Positions 18,003 through 26,643 of a stretch of 64,000 nucleotides of DNA are shown here, one piece after another (the first letter of the stretch is position 1; every line of letters begins with the position of its first letter). This DNA is from CAWBLP01 sp963721065. Its GTDB lineage: Bacteria > Pseudomonadota > Alphaproteobacteria > Acetobacterales > Acetobacteraceae. The stretch covers positions 1 through 64,000 of the forward strand of contig CAVRHO010000005.1 in assembly GCA_963721065.1 (NCBI GenBank), given 5' to 3'. The notes beneath the pieces were generated by a model, which saw nothing but the letters and a program-made list of their open reading frames with translations, ran no database searches and had not been told where the DNA came from. Made by a program: the position numbers and the translations under genes.

Positions 18003-19646
18003 TTACGACCGGCGCTCCTCCAACCCCGCCGCGACGTCCTTCTCCCGCGCCGCCGGGTCGCGCTGGCCCGGCGGCCCCCAGCCCCCGCCGCCGCCCGACA
18101 GCACGTGAATCACGCTGCCGCTCGGCACCACCACCCCGACCTCCTTGCTTCTCAACTTGCGTGGCGGCGCGCCGGGCGACAGCAGCGTGTAGTCATGCGG
18201 CGCGCCGTCGCGCCCGCCCAGGATGCCGCGCGCGCCGTGTACCACACCCTCGCCGGCCGTGTTCGCCACCGCCGCGCCGTCGGTCTCCACCCGCAGGCGC
18301 ATGTCGCCGCCGTAGCCGCCGCGGTGCCGGCCGTCACCGGCGGAGCCGGGACGGAATTCATGCGTCTCGAACACCAGCGGGAATCGCGTCTCCGCCACTT
18401 CGATCGAGCCGAACTTGATGCCGCCGGCCGAATGCCACTCGCCGATGGTGGAGAACCCGTCCCCCGCCACCGACCCGCCGCCGCCGGGCCGAGCCTGGAA
18501 CATGTGCCAGATGAAGCGGCGGCCGTTGCGGGGATCGACGCCGTTCAGCGCGATACGCAGCCGCCGGCCCCAGCCGCCCATGGCCCGCTCCGGGCAGGCG
18601 GGGGCCAGCGCGACGATGATCGCCTCGATGATCTCGTTGGAGCAGTGACTGGTGCACATGGTCACCGGCGCACCCTCGCGCGCCCAGACGATCGTGCCCT
18701 CCTTCAGCTTCACCGTCAGCGGCCGGAACGCACCCTCGTTCTTGGTGATGTCGGGATCCAGCAGGAAGGCGAATGCCATCGCCACGGCAGACTGGGTGTT
18801 GGCATGCGAGGAGTTGATGAAGCCTGTCACCTGCGGATCCGATCCCGTCAGGTCCACGGTCACGTCGCTGCCCTGCTTGGTGACCTGTGCGCGGATAACG
18901 ATATCGGTCTTGCCGAACCCGTCGTCGTCCAGCACCGCCTGTCCGTCGTACACGCCGTCCTGCCAGCCGGCGACGATGTCACGCGCATGCCGCTCCGCCG
19001 CATCGAGCATGGCTTCCACCGCATCGCCCAGCACGGCGCCGCCGAATTCGGCGATGACGGACGCCAGCCGCTGCTCGCCCAGCTTCGCCGCGCCGATCTG
19101 CGCCGCCAGGTCGCCGCGGAAGTCGCGCGGATGACGCACGTTCAGCGCCAGCATCTCCAGCAGGTCCTCGCGCAACACGCCGTTCTCGGTCAGCCGCATC
19201 GGCGGGATGCGCAGGCCCTCATGCCAGATCTCGGTCGCGGCCGGGTTATAGGCACCGTGCGTGGCGCCGCCGATGTCGGAGTGGTGCGCCCGCACCACCG
19301 ACCAGAACATCAGGCGGTCCCCGTCGAACACCGGCACGAAGGCTGTCAGGTCTGGCAGATGGGACCCGCCGCGATACGGATCGTTCAGCAGGTACACATC
19401 GCCCGGGGACACCGTGGGAAAGCGTTCCACCAGCGCCCGGGTCGCCCACGGCATGGCGCCGACATGCACCGGGATGTGATCCGCCTGCGCCACCAGCCGG
19501 CAGCGCGCATCGATCAGCGCGATGGAGAAATCACGCGACGAATTGAGGATCTGCGAATAGGCAGTACGCAGCATGGCCTCGCCCATTTCTTCGGCGATGG
19601 CGTTCAGCCGGTTCTGCAGCACGGCAACGGTGATGGGATCGGTCAT
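18003..19646 (-). CDS. hyuB: Hydantoinase B / N-methylhydantoinase subunit B
   Basis: A 547-aa HyuB-type subunit of ATP-dependent 5-oxoprolinase, N-methylhydantoinase or acetone-carboxylase-like enzymes. Family hallmarks: EEMGEAMLRTAYSQILNSSRDFS near the N-terminus, HIPVHVGAMP, GDVYLLNDPYRGGSHLPD near residue 100, and HRGGYGGDMRLR near the C-terminus. The start at 19646 (MTDPITVAVLQNRLN) is the conserved one. HyuB normally works with a HyuA ATPase encoded next to it; none is adjacent here, the downstream side being the broken DsrE gene on the other strand. The substrate is unknown. Confidence 0.92.
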   Translation of the reverse strand: MTDPITVAVLQNRLNAIAEEMGEAMLRTAYSQILNSSRDFSIALIDARCRLVAQADHIPVHVGAMPWATRALVERFPTVSPGDVYLLNDPYRGGSHLPDLTAFVPVFDGDRLMFWSVVRAHHSDIGGATHGAYNPAATEIWHEGLRIPPMRLTENGVLREDLLEMLALNVRHPRDFRGDLAAQIGAAKLGEQRLASVIAEFGGAVLGDAVEAMLDAAERHARDIVAGWQDGVYDGQAVLDDDGFGKTDIVIRAQVTKQGSDVTVDLTGSDPQVTGFINSSHANTQSAVAMAFAFLLDPDITKNEGAFRPLTVKLKEGTIVWAREGAPVTMCTSHCSNEIIEAIIVALAPACPERAMGGWGRRLRIALNGVDPRNGRRFIWHMFQARPGGGGSVAGDGFSTIGEWHSAGGIKFGSIEVAETRFPLVFETHEFRPGSAGDGRHRGGYGGDMRLRVETDGAAVANTAGEGVVHGARGILGGRDGAPHDYTLLSPGAPPRKLRSKEVGVVVPSGSVIHVLSGGGGGWGPPGQRDPAAREKDVAAGLEERRS

Positions 19647-19706
19647 GCCCGATCGTCGCACCGGAGTGCGGCTGCGGCAACCGGCCATCCCGCCCGTGCA
19701 GCCGCG

Positions 19707-19895
19707 TCAGGCGGCCCAGGAGTACTGCTGCGACGGGTCCAGGCGCATGGCATGCTCGACCGCCGCCACTGAGGCTTCATGCTCGAATTCCGCAGCGACA
19801 TCCCGCAGCGCCTGCGCGATGCCGGGATCATGAGCTGTTTCGGCGACCAGGCGAAGCTCCTCTGCCCGCGCGCGCAAATAGACAATGTCGTTCAT
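19707..19895 (-). CDS. Small helical protein, unknown function
   Basis: A 62-aa protein, MNDIVYLRARAEELRLVAE..., probably one long helical hairpin with heptad-like Leu/Ala spacing (LRARAEELRLVAETAHD, ALRDVAAEFEHEA). Similar tiny proteins starting MNDIxYLRxRAEEL are familiar as hypotheticals in alphaproteobacteria. It lies 60 bases upstream of hyuB on the same strand and might share its transcript. Function unknown. Confidence 0.6.
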   Translation of the reverse strand: MNDIVYLRARAEELRLVAETAHDPGIAQALRDVAAEFEHEASVAAVEHAMRLDPSQQYSWAA

Positions 19896-20148
19896 ATCGT
19901 TGCTACCCTATCAATCGAATCCGGCGAATGGTCCCGTCAACGCCGGACCACCCCGCCAGTTTCTGCGGCACATGCACGAAATTTCATATTGATGCGGTCT
20001 GCAACGAGAATTCGGAAACGTCTCACCGGGCACAAAACAGCAACTGTGACGACATCACGGCGCCACGCTTCGCAGGCCAAACCGGCAATGCTACAAATCC
20101 CGTACGGAAAGCGGCGGCATCGTTGCTGCCGCCGGGGAGAGACGTGCC
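19896..20148. other. Divergent promoter region
   Basis: About 250 bases between the small minus-strand ORF and the plus-strand MetE-like gene, more AT-rich than average around 19970-20040, so promoters for both directions are plausible. A ggggaga ribosome site precedes the plus-strand ATG at 20149. No clear riboswitch fold could be made by eye. Confidence 0.4.
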
Positions 20149-21366
20149 ATGCAGAACAGCGCCAAGCGCATCATCACCACCCACGCCGGCAGTCTGCCGC
20201 GCCCGGACGACCTGATCGAACTCAACCGCGCCCGGCAGGACGGCGAATCCGCCGACGAAGCGGGCTACCAGGCACGCCTCGCCGCCGCGGTGCAGGACGT
20301 GGTGCGCCGTCAGCACGAACTCGGCGTGGATGTTCCCGGTGACGGCGAATACGGCAAGGCGATGGGCCAGCGCATCAACTACGGCGCCTGGTGGAGCTAT
20401 TCGTTCCAGCGTCTCGGCGGGCTCAAGCTGGGCGATTTCATGTATCACATGCCCCCGCAGCGGCATGCGCCCGGTGAGGTCGTGCTGACCAGCTTCCCCG
20501 ACCGGCGCGACCGCAACCTGTTCCCCGCCGCCTATGCCGATCCCGACTCCGGCGTGTCGTCCAACCGCGGCGGGCCGGGCATGCGCCTGCCGGTGTGCAT
20601 CGACAAGCTGACCTATACCGGGCACGACCAGATCGCCGCCGACATCGCCCACTTCAAGGCCGGCCTGCAGGCGGCCGGAGCGACCGAAGGGTTCATGACC
20701 TCCATCGCGCCCGGCAGTTGTTCCCGTATCGGCAACGAATACTACGAAACCGAGAAGGACTTCCTGTTCGCCTGCGCCGATGCGATGCGCGAGGAATACA
20801 AGGCGATCATCGATGCCGGCCTGGTGCTGCAACTCGACGATCCGTCGATCGCCGAGAACTGGGACCAGATCAATCCCGCCCCGACGGTGGAGGAATATCG
20901 CAGGTTCACCATGCTGCGGGTGGAGGCCCTGAACCACGCAATCCGCGACCTGCCGCAGGACCGCATCCGCTTCCACCTGTGCTGGGGCAGTTGGCACGGC
21001 CCGCACGTCACCGACATCCCGATGCGGGACATTGTCGAGGTGATGCTGGCGATCAATGCCGGTGCGTATTCGTTCGAGGCGGGCAATGTGCGCCACGAGC
21101 ACGAATGGAAGGTGTGGCAGGACGTCAAACTGCCGCCGGGCAAGCTGATCATCCCCGGTGTGGTCAGCCATGCAACCAACGTGGTGGAACATCCGGAACT
21201 GGTGGCAGACCGCATCGTTCGCTTCGCCAAACTGGTCGGGCGGGAAAACGTTCTGGCCGGCACCGACTGCGGGCTCGGCGGCCGGGTGCACCCGGAAATC
21301 GCCTGGGCCAAGCTGCGGACCCTGGCGGAAGGCGCGGCGCTGGCAACGCAGCAACTCTGGGCGTAG
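20149..21366 (+). CDS. MetE-like cobalamin-independent methyltransferase (C-terminal-domain type)
   Basis: A 405-aa single-domain protein of the UROD/MetE-like superfamily, about half the length of true MetE. It begins IITTHAGSLPRPDD, a typical family opening. Zinc-binding pieces are visible: the His-x-Cys of RFHLCWGSWHG (near residue 280), the Glu of YSFEAGN, and a distal Cys in GTDCGLGGR (near 375). Such short members act with partner proteins or on unusual methyl or thiol substrates (some are coenzyme-M-transferase-like), so true methionine synthesis is not assured. The start has a good ggggag ribosome site. It appears monocistronic. Confidence 0.87.
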   Translation: MQNSAKRIITTHAGSLPRPDDLIELNRARQDGESADEAGYQARLAAAVQDVVRRQHELGVDVPGDGEYGKAMGQRINYGAWWSYSFQRLGGLKLGDFMYHMPPQRHAPGEVVLTSFPDRRDRNLFPAAYADPDSGVSSNRGGPGMRLPVCIDKLTYTGHDQIAADIAHFKAGLQAAGATEGFMTSIAPGSCSRIGNEYYETEKDFLFACADAMREEYKAIIDAGLVLQLDDPSIAENWDQINPAPTVEEYRRFTMLRVEALNHAIRDLPQDRIRFHLCWGSWHGPHVTDIPMRDIVEVMLAINAGAYSFEAGNVRHEHEWKVWQDVKLPPGKLIIPGVVSHATNVVEHPELVADRIVRFAKLVGRENVLAGTDCGLGGRVHPEIAWAKLRTLAEGAALATQQLWA

Positions 21367-21505
21367 CGCGCCTGTAACGCCGAACCAGGCGGAAGCCGGC
21401 AGACCCTGCCCTTGCGATAGGGGGCAGGCACGCTGCCGTCGTTGCGATGCCTCCCACGTCCCCCGCTTCCCTACCGCAAGGGAAGGGGGTGGTTTGGGAC
21501 GGCAC

Positions 21506-22045
21506 CTACTGCAGCACCCCTGCGCCCCCCAAGGCCGCCGCGGCCCCCAGCACGATCAGCGGATGCACCCGCGTGAACAACAGCAGCACCGTCGCCACCA
21601 CCACGACCGCGGCCAGGCTCCAGTCGGTGGCGGTGGTGCGGATCAGCAGCGCGGCACTCGCCATCACCAGACCGGACGTGACCGGCATCAGCCCCTGCTG
21701 CACCACCTGGCGCCAGCGCGCGGCGCGGAAGCGGTACCAGACATGCCCTGTGACGAACATCAGCAGCGAGGACGGCGTTGCCACCGCCACCGTCGCGACC
21801 AGGGCCCCCGGCAGGGACGCCACGCGCCAGCCGATCAGCGTCACCACCAGCATGTTCGGCCCGGGCGCCGCCTGCGCCAGGGCGAACAGTGACGCGAACT
21901 GCTGCGGCGTCAGCCAGTCATGCACCGCCACCACCTGCCGCTGCATCTCCGGCAGCACCGAGTTCGTGCCACCGAACGCCAGCAGCGACAGCGTGCCGAA
22001 CACCGCGGCCAGGCTGGCGAGCACGCTCACCGGCCGAACCGCCAC
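21506..22045 (-). CDS. chrA: CHR-family chromate transporter, second half-size subunit
   Basis: A 179-aa membrane protein with about five or six helices. Half-size CHR features: FGTLSLLAFGGTNSVLPEM near the N-terminus and the SLFALAQAAPGPNMLVV motif near residue 55-70. It starts at a GTG that overlaps the upstream half-size gene by 19 bases, the usual arrangement of short-chain CHR pairs whose two proteins form one antiparallel transporter. It exports chromate, or sulphate-like anions in uncharacterised members. Confidence 0.87.
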   Translation of the reverse strand: MAVRPVSVLASLAAVFGTLSLLAFGGTNSVLPEMQRQVVAVHDWLTPQQFASLFALAQAAPGPNMLVVTLIGWRVASLPGALVATVAVATPSSLLMFVTGHVWYRFRAARWRQVVQQGLMPVTSGLVMASAALLIRTTATDWSLAAVVVVATVLLLFTRVHPLIVLGAAAALGGAGVLQ

Positions 22046-22608
22046 AGCAACAGCGTGGAAGCCGCCGCCAGCACCGGCAGGGCCGGTGGCAACGGCAGCC
22101 GCAACACCGCGATCGCCACGAAGGTCAGCACCGCCATCGCCAGCCCCAGCGGACGCCCCCGCAGCGGCGCCGCGATCTTCAGCGCATTCGCCAGCACCAG
22201 GGCAGACGCCGCGGCGGCCAGGCCGGCAAAGGCATGACGCACCGTCGGCAGGCTGCTGTAGCGGTCATAGACCAGCCCCAGCACCAGCACGATCGCCACC
22301 GGCCCCGACATCAGGCCGGTCAGCGCGGCGGCCGAACCGATCGGCCCGCGAAACCGCGCGCCCAGGCCGATCGAGAGATTCATGATGTTGCCGCCTGGCA
22401 GGAACTGACACAGGCCCAGCAGGTCGGTGAAGTCGGCGGGGGTCATCCAGCGGCGCTGCTCGACGATCATGCGGCGTGCCCAGGGCAGCACGCCGCCGAA
22501 CCCGCACAGGCCGATCAGCAGGAAGCCGAAGAACAGCCCGGCCACACCAGGCGGTCGACTCACGGACGAGGCTGGCGTTTCCGGCATCCGGTTTAGATAC
22601 TGCGCCAT
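22027..22608 (-). CDS. chrA: CHR-family chromate transporter, first half-size subunit
   Basis: A 193-aa partner of the overlapping downstream CHR gene. It shows LFFGFLLIGLCGFGGVLPWARRMIVEQRRW and LLGLCQFLPGGNIMNLSIGLGAR, the chromate-transporter signature regions, and about five helices. The ATG at 22608 lies within CATG that is also the start of the divergent aspartic protease gene; an alternative start (MPETPASS) at 22587 would avoid this overlap. The divergent promoters must then lie inside each other's coding sequence if the outer start is used. Confidence 0.87.
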   Translation of the reverse strand: MAQYLNRMPETPASSVSRPPGVAGLFFGFLLIGLCGFGGVLPWARRMIVEQRRWMTPADFTDLLGLCQFLPGGNIMNLSIGLGARFRGPIGSAAALTGLMSGPVAIVLVLGLVYDRYSSLPTVRHAFAGLAAAASALVLANALKIAAPLRGRPLGLAMAVLTFVAIAVLRLPLPPALPVLAAASTLLLWRFGR

Positions 22609-23587
22609 GCTCCACCCGACAAATTTCCTTCACACAACGATCCTGCGTCTGTTGTGCTGCCTCGCCCTGCCCCTTCTGGCGCCCGTCGCCGCGCATGCCG
22701 CCTGCAGCGTGCAGCGCCGCGCCCAGGTGCCGCTTCAGGACATCCACGGTCATCTGCTGGTGCCGGTCATGGTCAACGGCAGCAAGGCGCGCTTCGTGCT
22801 GGATACCGGCGCGGAACGCTCCATGGTCTCGCCGCAGGCGGTGGAGCGGCTGCACCTGCGGCTGGACAAATGGGTCGGCACGCGCATGCACGGCATCGGC
22901 GGCATCATCGAGCATCCCAACGCCGATCCGCGCGCCCTGACGCTGGGCGGTGTGCCGCTGCACCGGCATACGATCACGCACGATACCAGCCTGACCGTCG
23001 GCCCGATGCCGCAGGCCGAAATCGCCGGCACACGCATCGACGGGCTGTTGGGCCGTGACTTCCTGTCGCTGTTCGACCTGGAACTGGATACGCGCGCCGG
23101 AACGCTGACACTCTACCACGTGCAGGACTGCCACGGCCCGTTCCTGCCCTGGACCCAGCCCTACGTCGCGATCGCCGCACGGCAGCCGACCGACACGGCG
23201 ATGGTGGTGCCGGTCCGCCTGGATGGCGTACCGCTACAGGCCCTGCTCGATACCGGCGCCAGCGCCAGCGTGCTCACCGCTCGCGGCATGATCCGGCTCG
23301 GCCTCACCCCGAAACGCGTGGCCCGCGACGCGACCGCACAGGCCCGCGGCATCGGGCCCCGCGCGGCAACGATGCGGCGGCACCGCTTCGCCACGCTGCG
23401 GATCGGCGCCGAGACGGAACACGATCCGCTGCTCTGGGCGGCCCGGATCCGCGTGGTGCCCTTCGTGGACATGCTGCTGGGCGCCGACTGGCTGGCACGG
23501 CGGAAGGTCTGGATCTCGTTCGCCACCGCCCAGGTGTTCGTCTCGGTCGATGCAAAAAAATTTGCGGCGCCTGCATCCGGGCACTGA
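22607..23587 (+). CDS. Exported tandem retropepsin-like aspartic protease
   Basis: A 326-aa protein with a signal peptide (LLCCLALPLLAPVAAHA, cleavage near residue 30) and two retropepsin-like halves. The first has FVLDTGAERSMVS at about residues 64-76 and the second ALLDTGASASVLTA at about 212-225; each is followed by the Gly-Ala-Asp-type flap/psi-loop strand (DGLLGRDFLSLFD, MLLGADWLARRK). Bacterial proteins with two DTGA domains may fold as an intramolecular pseudodimer like pepsin. Both catalytic aspartates are intact. The ATG at 22607 overlaps the divergent chromate-transporter start. The substrate is unknown, presumably in the periplasm. Confidence 0.85.
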   Translation: MLHPTNFLHTTILRLLCCLALPLLAPVAAHAACSVQRRAQVPLQDIHGHLLVPVMVNGSKARFVLDTGAERSMVSPQAVERLHLRLDKWVGTRMHGIGGIIEHPNADPRALTLGGVPLHRHTITHDTSLTVGPMPQAEIAGTRIDGLLGRDFLSLFDLELDTRAGTLTLYHVQDCHGPFLPWTQPYVAIAARQPTDTAMVVPVRLDGVPLQALLDTGASASVLTARGMIRLGLTPKRVARDATAQARGIGPRAATMRRHRFATLRIGAETEHDPLLWAARIRVVPFVDMLLGADWLARRKVWISFATAQVFVSVDAKKFAAPASGH

Positions 23588-23655
23588 CCTGGCAACGAGA
23601 AGGGATAGCGGTCGATCACACCGGCCGCGCAAACCCAATCGAGGAGACCAGGCCG

Positions 23656-24207
23656 ATGAAGCGTATCCTGCTTGCCGCAGCCCTGCTCGCCACCGCCCCC
23701 GTGATGGCGCAGGCCGCATCCCAGCCGACCATCATGGTGGGCGGCAATCCGATGTACCCGTCCAAGACCATCGTCGCGAATGCCCTGCACTCCGCCGATC
23801 ACACCACGCTGGTGGCCCTGGTGAAGGACGCCGGGCTGGCCGGCACGCTGAACGGCAAGGGCCCCTTCACCGTGTTCGCACCGACCAACGAAGCGTTCAA
23901 GGACCTGCCCCCGGGCACGGCCAAGAACCTGATGAAGCCGGCAAACAAGGCGACGCTGACGAAGATCCTGACCTATCACGTCGTGCCGGGCGACTATAAC
24001 ACCACAAAGATGCGCGCGATGATCCTGGCCGGCGGCGGCACGGCCACGCTCAAGACGGTGGAAGGCGAGGACCTGCACCTGATGATGAACGGGTCTTCCA
24101 ACATCATCGTGAAGGATGCCAAGGGCAATGTGGCGGACATCACCATCGCCGATGTGCACCAGTCCAACGGCGTGATCCAGGTGATCGACCATGTGCTGAT
24201 GCCGTAA
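23656..24207 (+). CDS. Secreted fasciclin (FAS1) domain protein
   Basis: A 183-aa protein with a signal peptide (LLAAALLATAPVMAQA) and a single FAS1 domain. FAS1 box H1 appears as GPFTVFAPTNEAF at about residues 75-87 and box H2 near the end as ITIADVHQSNGVIQVIDHVLMP. The YHV motif is present as LTYHVVPG. FAS1 proteins mediate cell-surface adhesion. It starts at an ATG after gaggagacc. It follows the protease by 68 bases on the same strand and could be co-transcribed. Confidence 0.93.
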   Translation: MKRILLAAALLATAPVMAQAASQPTIMVGGNPMYPSKTIVANALHSADHTTLVALVKDAGLAGTLNGKGPFTVFAPTNEAFKDLPPGTAKNLMKPANKATLTKILTYHVVPGDYNTTKMRAMILAGGGTATLKTVEGEDLHLMMNGSSNIIVKDAKGNVADITIADVHQSNGVIQVIDHVLMP

Positions 24208-24386
24208 CGGCACCACCGGCGGGGCGCCAGACCCGGGGTCAATGATACGAACGTCCGTACCACGTGATCGCATACGCAGCCCCCGCCACAATGATTTGGC
24301 AGCCAGGACACACCGCCATGGCCCGCGCGGGCGGGATGTGGCGGTGTGGGCCTTGCGTCGGATTCCGACGGCATTGCCCCCACGGT

Positions 24387-24535
24387 CATGGTCGGCGAAG
24401 GCCGGCCATCCATGTCTTTGTCGTGCGGAACGCAGCCACGCAGGCGATCGCAACCTGGCCATTGGTTCGTGAGGACCAACATTCGCGCGACGCCTTCGGC
24501 ATGACACGGACGTGGATGGCCGGCCTTCGACCATG
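24387..24535. repeat. Imperfect palindromic intergenic element (copy A)
   Basis: The left arm begins catggtcggcgaaggccgg and the right arm ends ccggccttcgaccatg; arms of about 30 bases match as inverted repeats apart from a few substitutions and a 3-base gap, and weaker pairing continues inward (tgtcgtgcgg against ttcggcatgaca). The loop is about 60 bases. Related palindromes lie at 28.9 and 62.6 kb. No coding capacity. Confidence 0.7.
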
Positions 24536-24543
24536 ACGAGGTA

Positions 24544-24619
24544 GGCCATGCCGAGATGGGCCATGCCGAGATGGGACCATGCCCAGATGGACCATGCCCA
24601 GATGGGCCGTGCCAAGGTG
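24544..24619 (+). repeat. 15-bp tandem repeat, five units
   Basis: Five head-to-tail units close to ggccatgccgagatg; the third has an extra base and the fourth and fifth diverge (gaccatgcccagatg, ggccgtgccaaggtg). It directly follows the palindrome at 24387-24535 and may have grown from its terminal ccatg motif. Confidence 0.75.
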
Positions 24620-24880
24620 GACGACGCCAGTCGCGATTGTCCGATGCAGACCTGTGGGTCAGGCCCAGGGTCTTGACCGGCCATGACGCTTCGGCTCGTC
24701 TGCGGGCCGAAGCGTCATGGCCGTCTGGTACTATGATCCCAAACTTCCGCGCTGCTGCATGCACGGCGCCGTAGTGAGTGGCCGAGCCATGACGCAGCAG
24801 GCGTGGTTGTCGCCAACATCCCGTCCCCGGGACGGTCCCCGGCACCACAGGACAGTTTCAATCGCAACACAGGAAGCGGG

Positions 24881-25930
24881 ATGACCACCACACGCACGCC
24901 GGACGACGACGCCGCCTACGTGGCGGTTGAGACCATCTACCACGCCTATCTCACCGGCCTGATCCTGACGCTGGTGACCCGCGCCGGAGCACGCCATGCA
25001 GCGGAGGTGGTGTTCCGCACCTTCCGCCGTCAGCAACGCGCCCGTTTCCTGCCCGGCCTGCGCAAGCTGGGGCTCGACCGGCTGCCGCATGCGGTGGCCT
25101 GTGCGCAGTATCATTACCTGTCAAACCAGGTCGGTGGCGTGAAGGTCGAGTATGTGTATGAGAACGACCACAAGGCCTGGGTGCGCTATCCACCGCCACG
25201 GTGGATCTGGTCGGGCACGGCGATCTGCGGCATCCCGTCCGAAGTTTCCCGCGCGATCCTGCTCGGCTGGCACGCCAACAACGGGCCGGTGCTGGGCAAT
25301 CCCCGCCTGGGCTTCGTCTGCACCGGCCAGACGGTGGACGGCCAGCCCGGCCTGGAAGGCTACTACAAGGAGTGGGACCACGACCTGGCCCCGGAGGAGC
25401 GGCTGCAGTTCTCGCCAGGCGAGCAATGCCCGCCGTTTCGCGCCGACCTGGCGCCGCGCCTGTCGAACGAGGCCTGGCCGCCGGCACGACTGCGCAAGGT
25501 TCTGCGCAACTACGCCATGGAATACATCACCTCCATCGTGCCCGAGACCATCGCGGTGCTCGGCCCCGCCGAGGGTGGCCACCTGGCCGGCATTGCGGCG
25601 CGCCTGACCGGCATGCACACGTTCGATACCGTGGCGGAAGCACTGGGCGGCGTGGCGCCGGGCGCCGCCGGCTTCGCGGCCTGCCTGGCGCGCCTGGCGC
25701 GCGGACAGGGCGACGATGCGACCGTGAGCGGGGCCGGCACGGACTGGACGGTGCGCCAGACCGGCTGGCGGCTGATGCAGGCACGGCCCGACCTCTCGCC
25801 GGCCGTGTTCGACGCGTGGAACGAGCTTTGGGTCGGCGCGGCGCTTGCGCACGATCGGGCCATGCGCCTGGACGTGGTACAGCGACGCGATCACGGCGAC
25901 CCGATCTGGGCGTGGCGGATCCGCGGCTGA
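24881..25930 (+). CDS. Conserved protein of unknown function, 349 aa
   Basis: A cytoplasmic protein without signal or membrane segments, beginning after the ribosome site aggaagc. It opens with a helical region (VETIYHAYLTGLILTLVTRAG, VVFRTFRRQQRARFLPGLRKLGLDRLPHAVACAQYHYLS), then a central beta-rich part with KVEYVYENDHKAWVRYPPPRW, GTAICGIPSEVS, and GFVCTGQTVDGQPGLEGYYKEWD, and a helical C-terminus ending with DPIWAWRIRG. The layout vaguely recalls L-2-amino-thiazoline-4-carboxylate hydrolase-like or V4R-type ligand-binding folds, but I cannot assign it. Two central cysteines and several Trp/Tyr in the mid region could form a ligand pocket. It stands alone between gene-free stretches. Confidence 0.8.
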   Translation: MTTTRTPDDDAAYVAVETIYHAYLTGLILTLVTRAGARHAAEVVFRTFRRQQRARFLPGLRKLGLDRLPHAVACAQYHYLSNQVGGVKVEYVYENDHKAWVRYPPPRWIWSGTAICGIPSEVSRAILLGWHANNGPVLGNPRLGFVCTGQTVDGQPGLEGYYKEWDHDLAPEERLQFSPGEQCPPFRADLAPRLSNEAWPPARLRKVLRNYAMEYITSIVPETIAVLGPAEGGHLAGIAARLTGMHTFDTVAEALGGVAPGAAGFAACLARLARGQGDDATVSGAGTDWTVRQTGWRLMQARPDLSPAVFDAWNELWVGAALAHDRAMRLDVVQRRDHGDPIWAWRIRG

Positions 25931-26045
25931 AGGGGAAGGGCCGTGCTGCCATCGTGGCGCACGGACCGCCGTCACATTGCTGCTGCAGCGGTCTTTGAGA
26001 AGTCGCGACCGGCCCGCCCTCGATACCGTCATCCACTTCGCCCGC

Positions 26046-26156
26046 GGTCATCCTCGGGCCTGACCCGGCCATTGACCCGGGATGATCGGGCAATCCCAGA
26101 ACCTGGGCGGCCGGTCCGTTGCGGGGCAGTTGGCCGGGTCAGGCCCGGCTATGACC
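26046..26156. repeat. Intergenic palindromic element (copy E)
   Basis: Two 26-base arms at 26046-26071 and 26131-26156 pair as an inverted repeat with 23 of 26 matches, sharing the core gggcctgacccggcca. The 59-base spacer contains a second small palindrome (gacccgggatgatcgggc). It lies between convergent genes, where it could serve as a bidirectional transcript end, but there is no T-run. Confidence 0.7.
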
Positions 26157-26201
26157 GAACCGTGCCGGCAATCCCGCACTGCTTCTGCGGCTACGCTCCG
26201 T

Positions 26202-26504
26202 TCAGGGCTGCGCGCCGTCGTACCCTTCGATGACGATCAGGTCTGCCTCGCCGCAGCCATCGCGCAACGCCTTGGCCTCCTGGTATTCGGGGGAGTTGTA
26301 GCAGGCCAGCGCGGTCTCGTAGTCCGGGAACTCCAGCACGATATTGCGGGCACGGGCGGTTCCTTCTGGCGCCTCGAACCGCCCGCCGCGCACCACGAAG
26401 CGGGCGCCGTATTTGCGGAACGCCGCCGCATTGGCGGTGACATAGCGCTGGTAGCCGGCGGCGTCGCTGACATCCACCCGGGCGATCCAGTATCCCTTCG
26501 CCAT
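26202..26504 (-). CDS. DUF1330 family protein
   Basis: A 100-aa dimeric alpha/beta-barrel-type protein. The family pattern is clear: KGYWIARVDVSDAAGYQRYV at the start, FVVRGGRFEAPEG in the middle, IVLEFPDYETALACYNSPEYQEA, and a terminal DLIVIEGYDG. The start at 26504 (MAKGYW) matches relatives; 18 upstream codons look spurious. The biochemical function of DUF1330 is not established. It is divergent from the GST gene. Confidence 0.93.
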   Translation of the reverse strand: MAKGYWIARVDVSDAAGYQRYVTANAAAFRKYGARFVVRGGRFEAPEGTARARNIVLEFPDYETALACYNSPEYQEAKALRDGCGEADLIVIEGYDGAQP

Positions 26505-26643
26505 CCCCGATCTCCTGTTTGCCACCGTCGTCTTGCCGTGGGGCGGCGTGCCTGACAAGCATCCACCCTGATGCGGCGCGGCTGTGCGGCACGGAGCCGC
26601 TGCGGCAAACTCCGGCCCCGATCATCGTCCCGGGGAGATCGTC

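Larger units (their letters stand above)
24208..24880. other. Repeat-rich intergenic region
   Basis: About 670 bases without a gene. It holds an imperfect palindrome (24387-24535) and a 15-bp tandem array (24544-24619), described separately. The last ~100 bases before 24881 carry the ribosome site aggaagcggg of the next gene. Frames open here encode repeat-derived Gly/Pro/Met peptides and are not believable. Confidence 0.6.
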
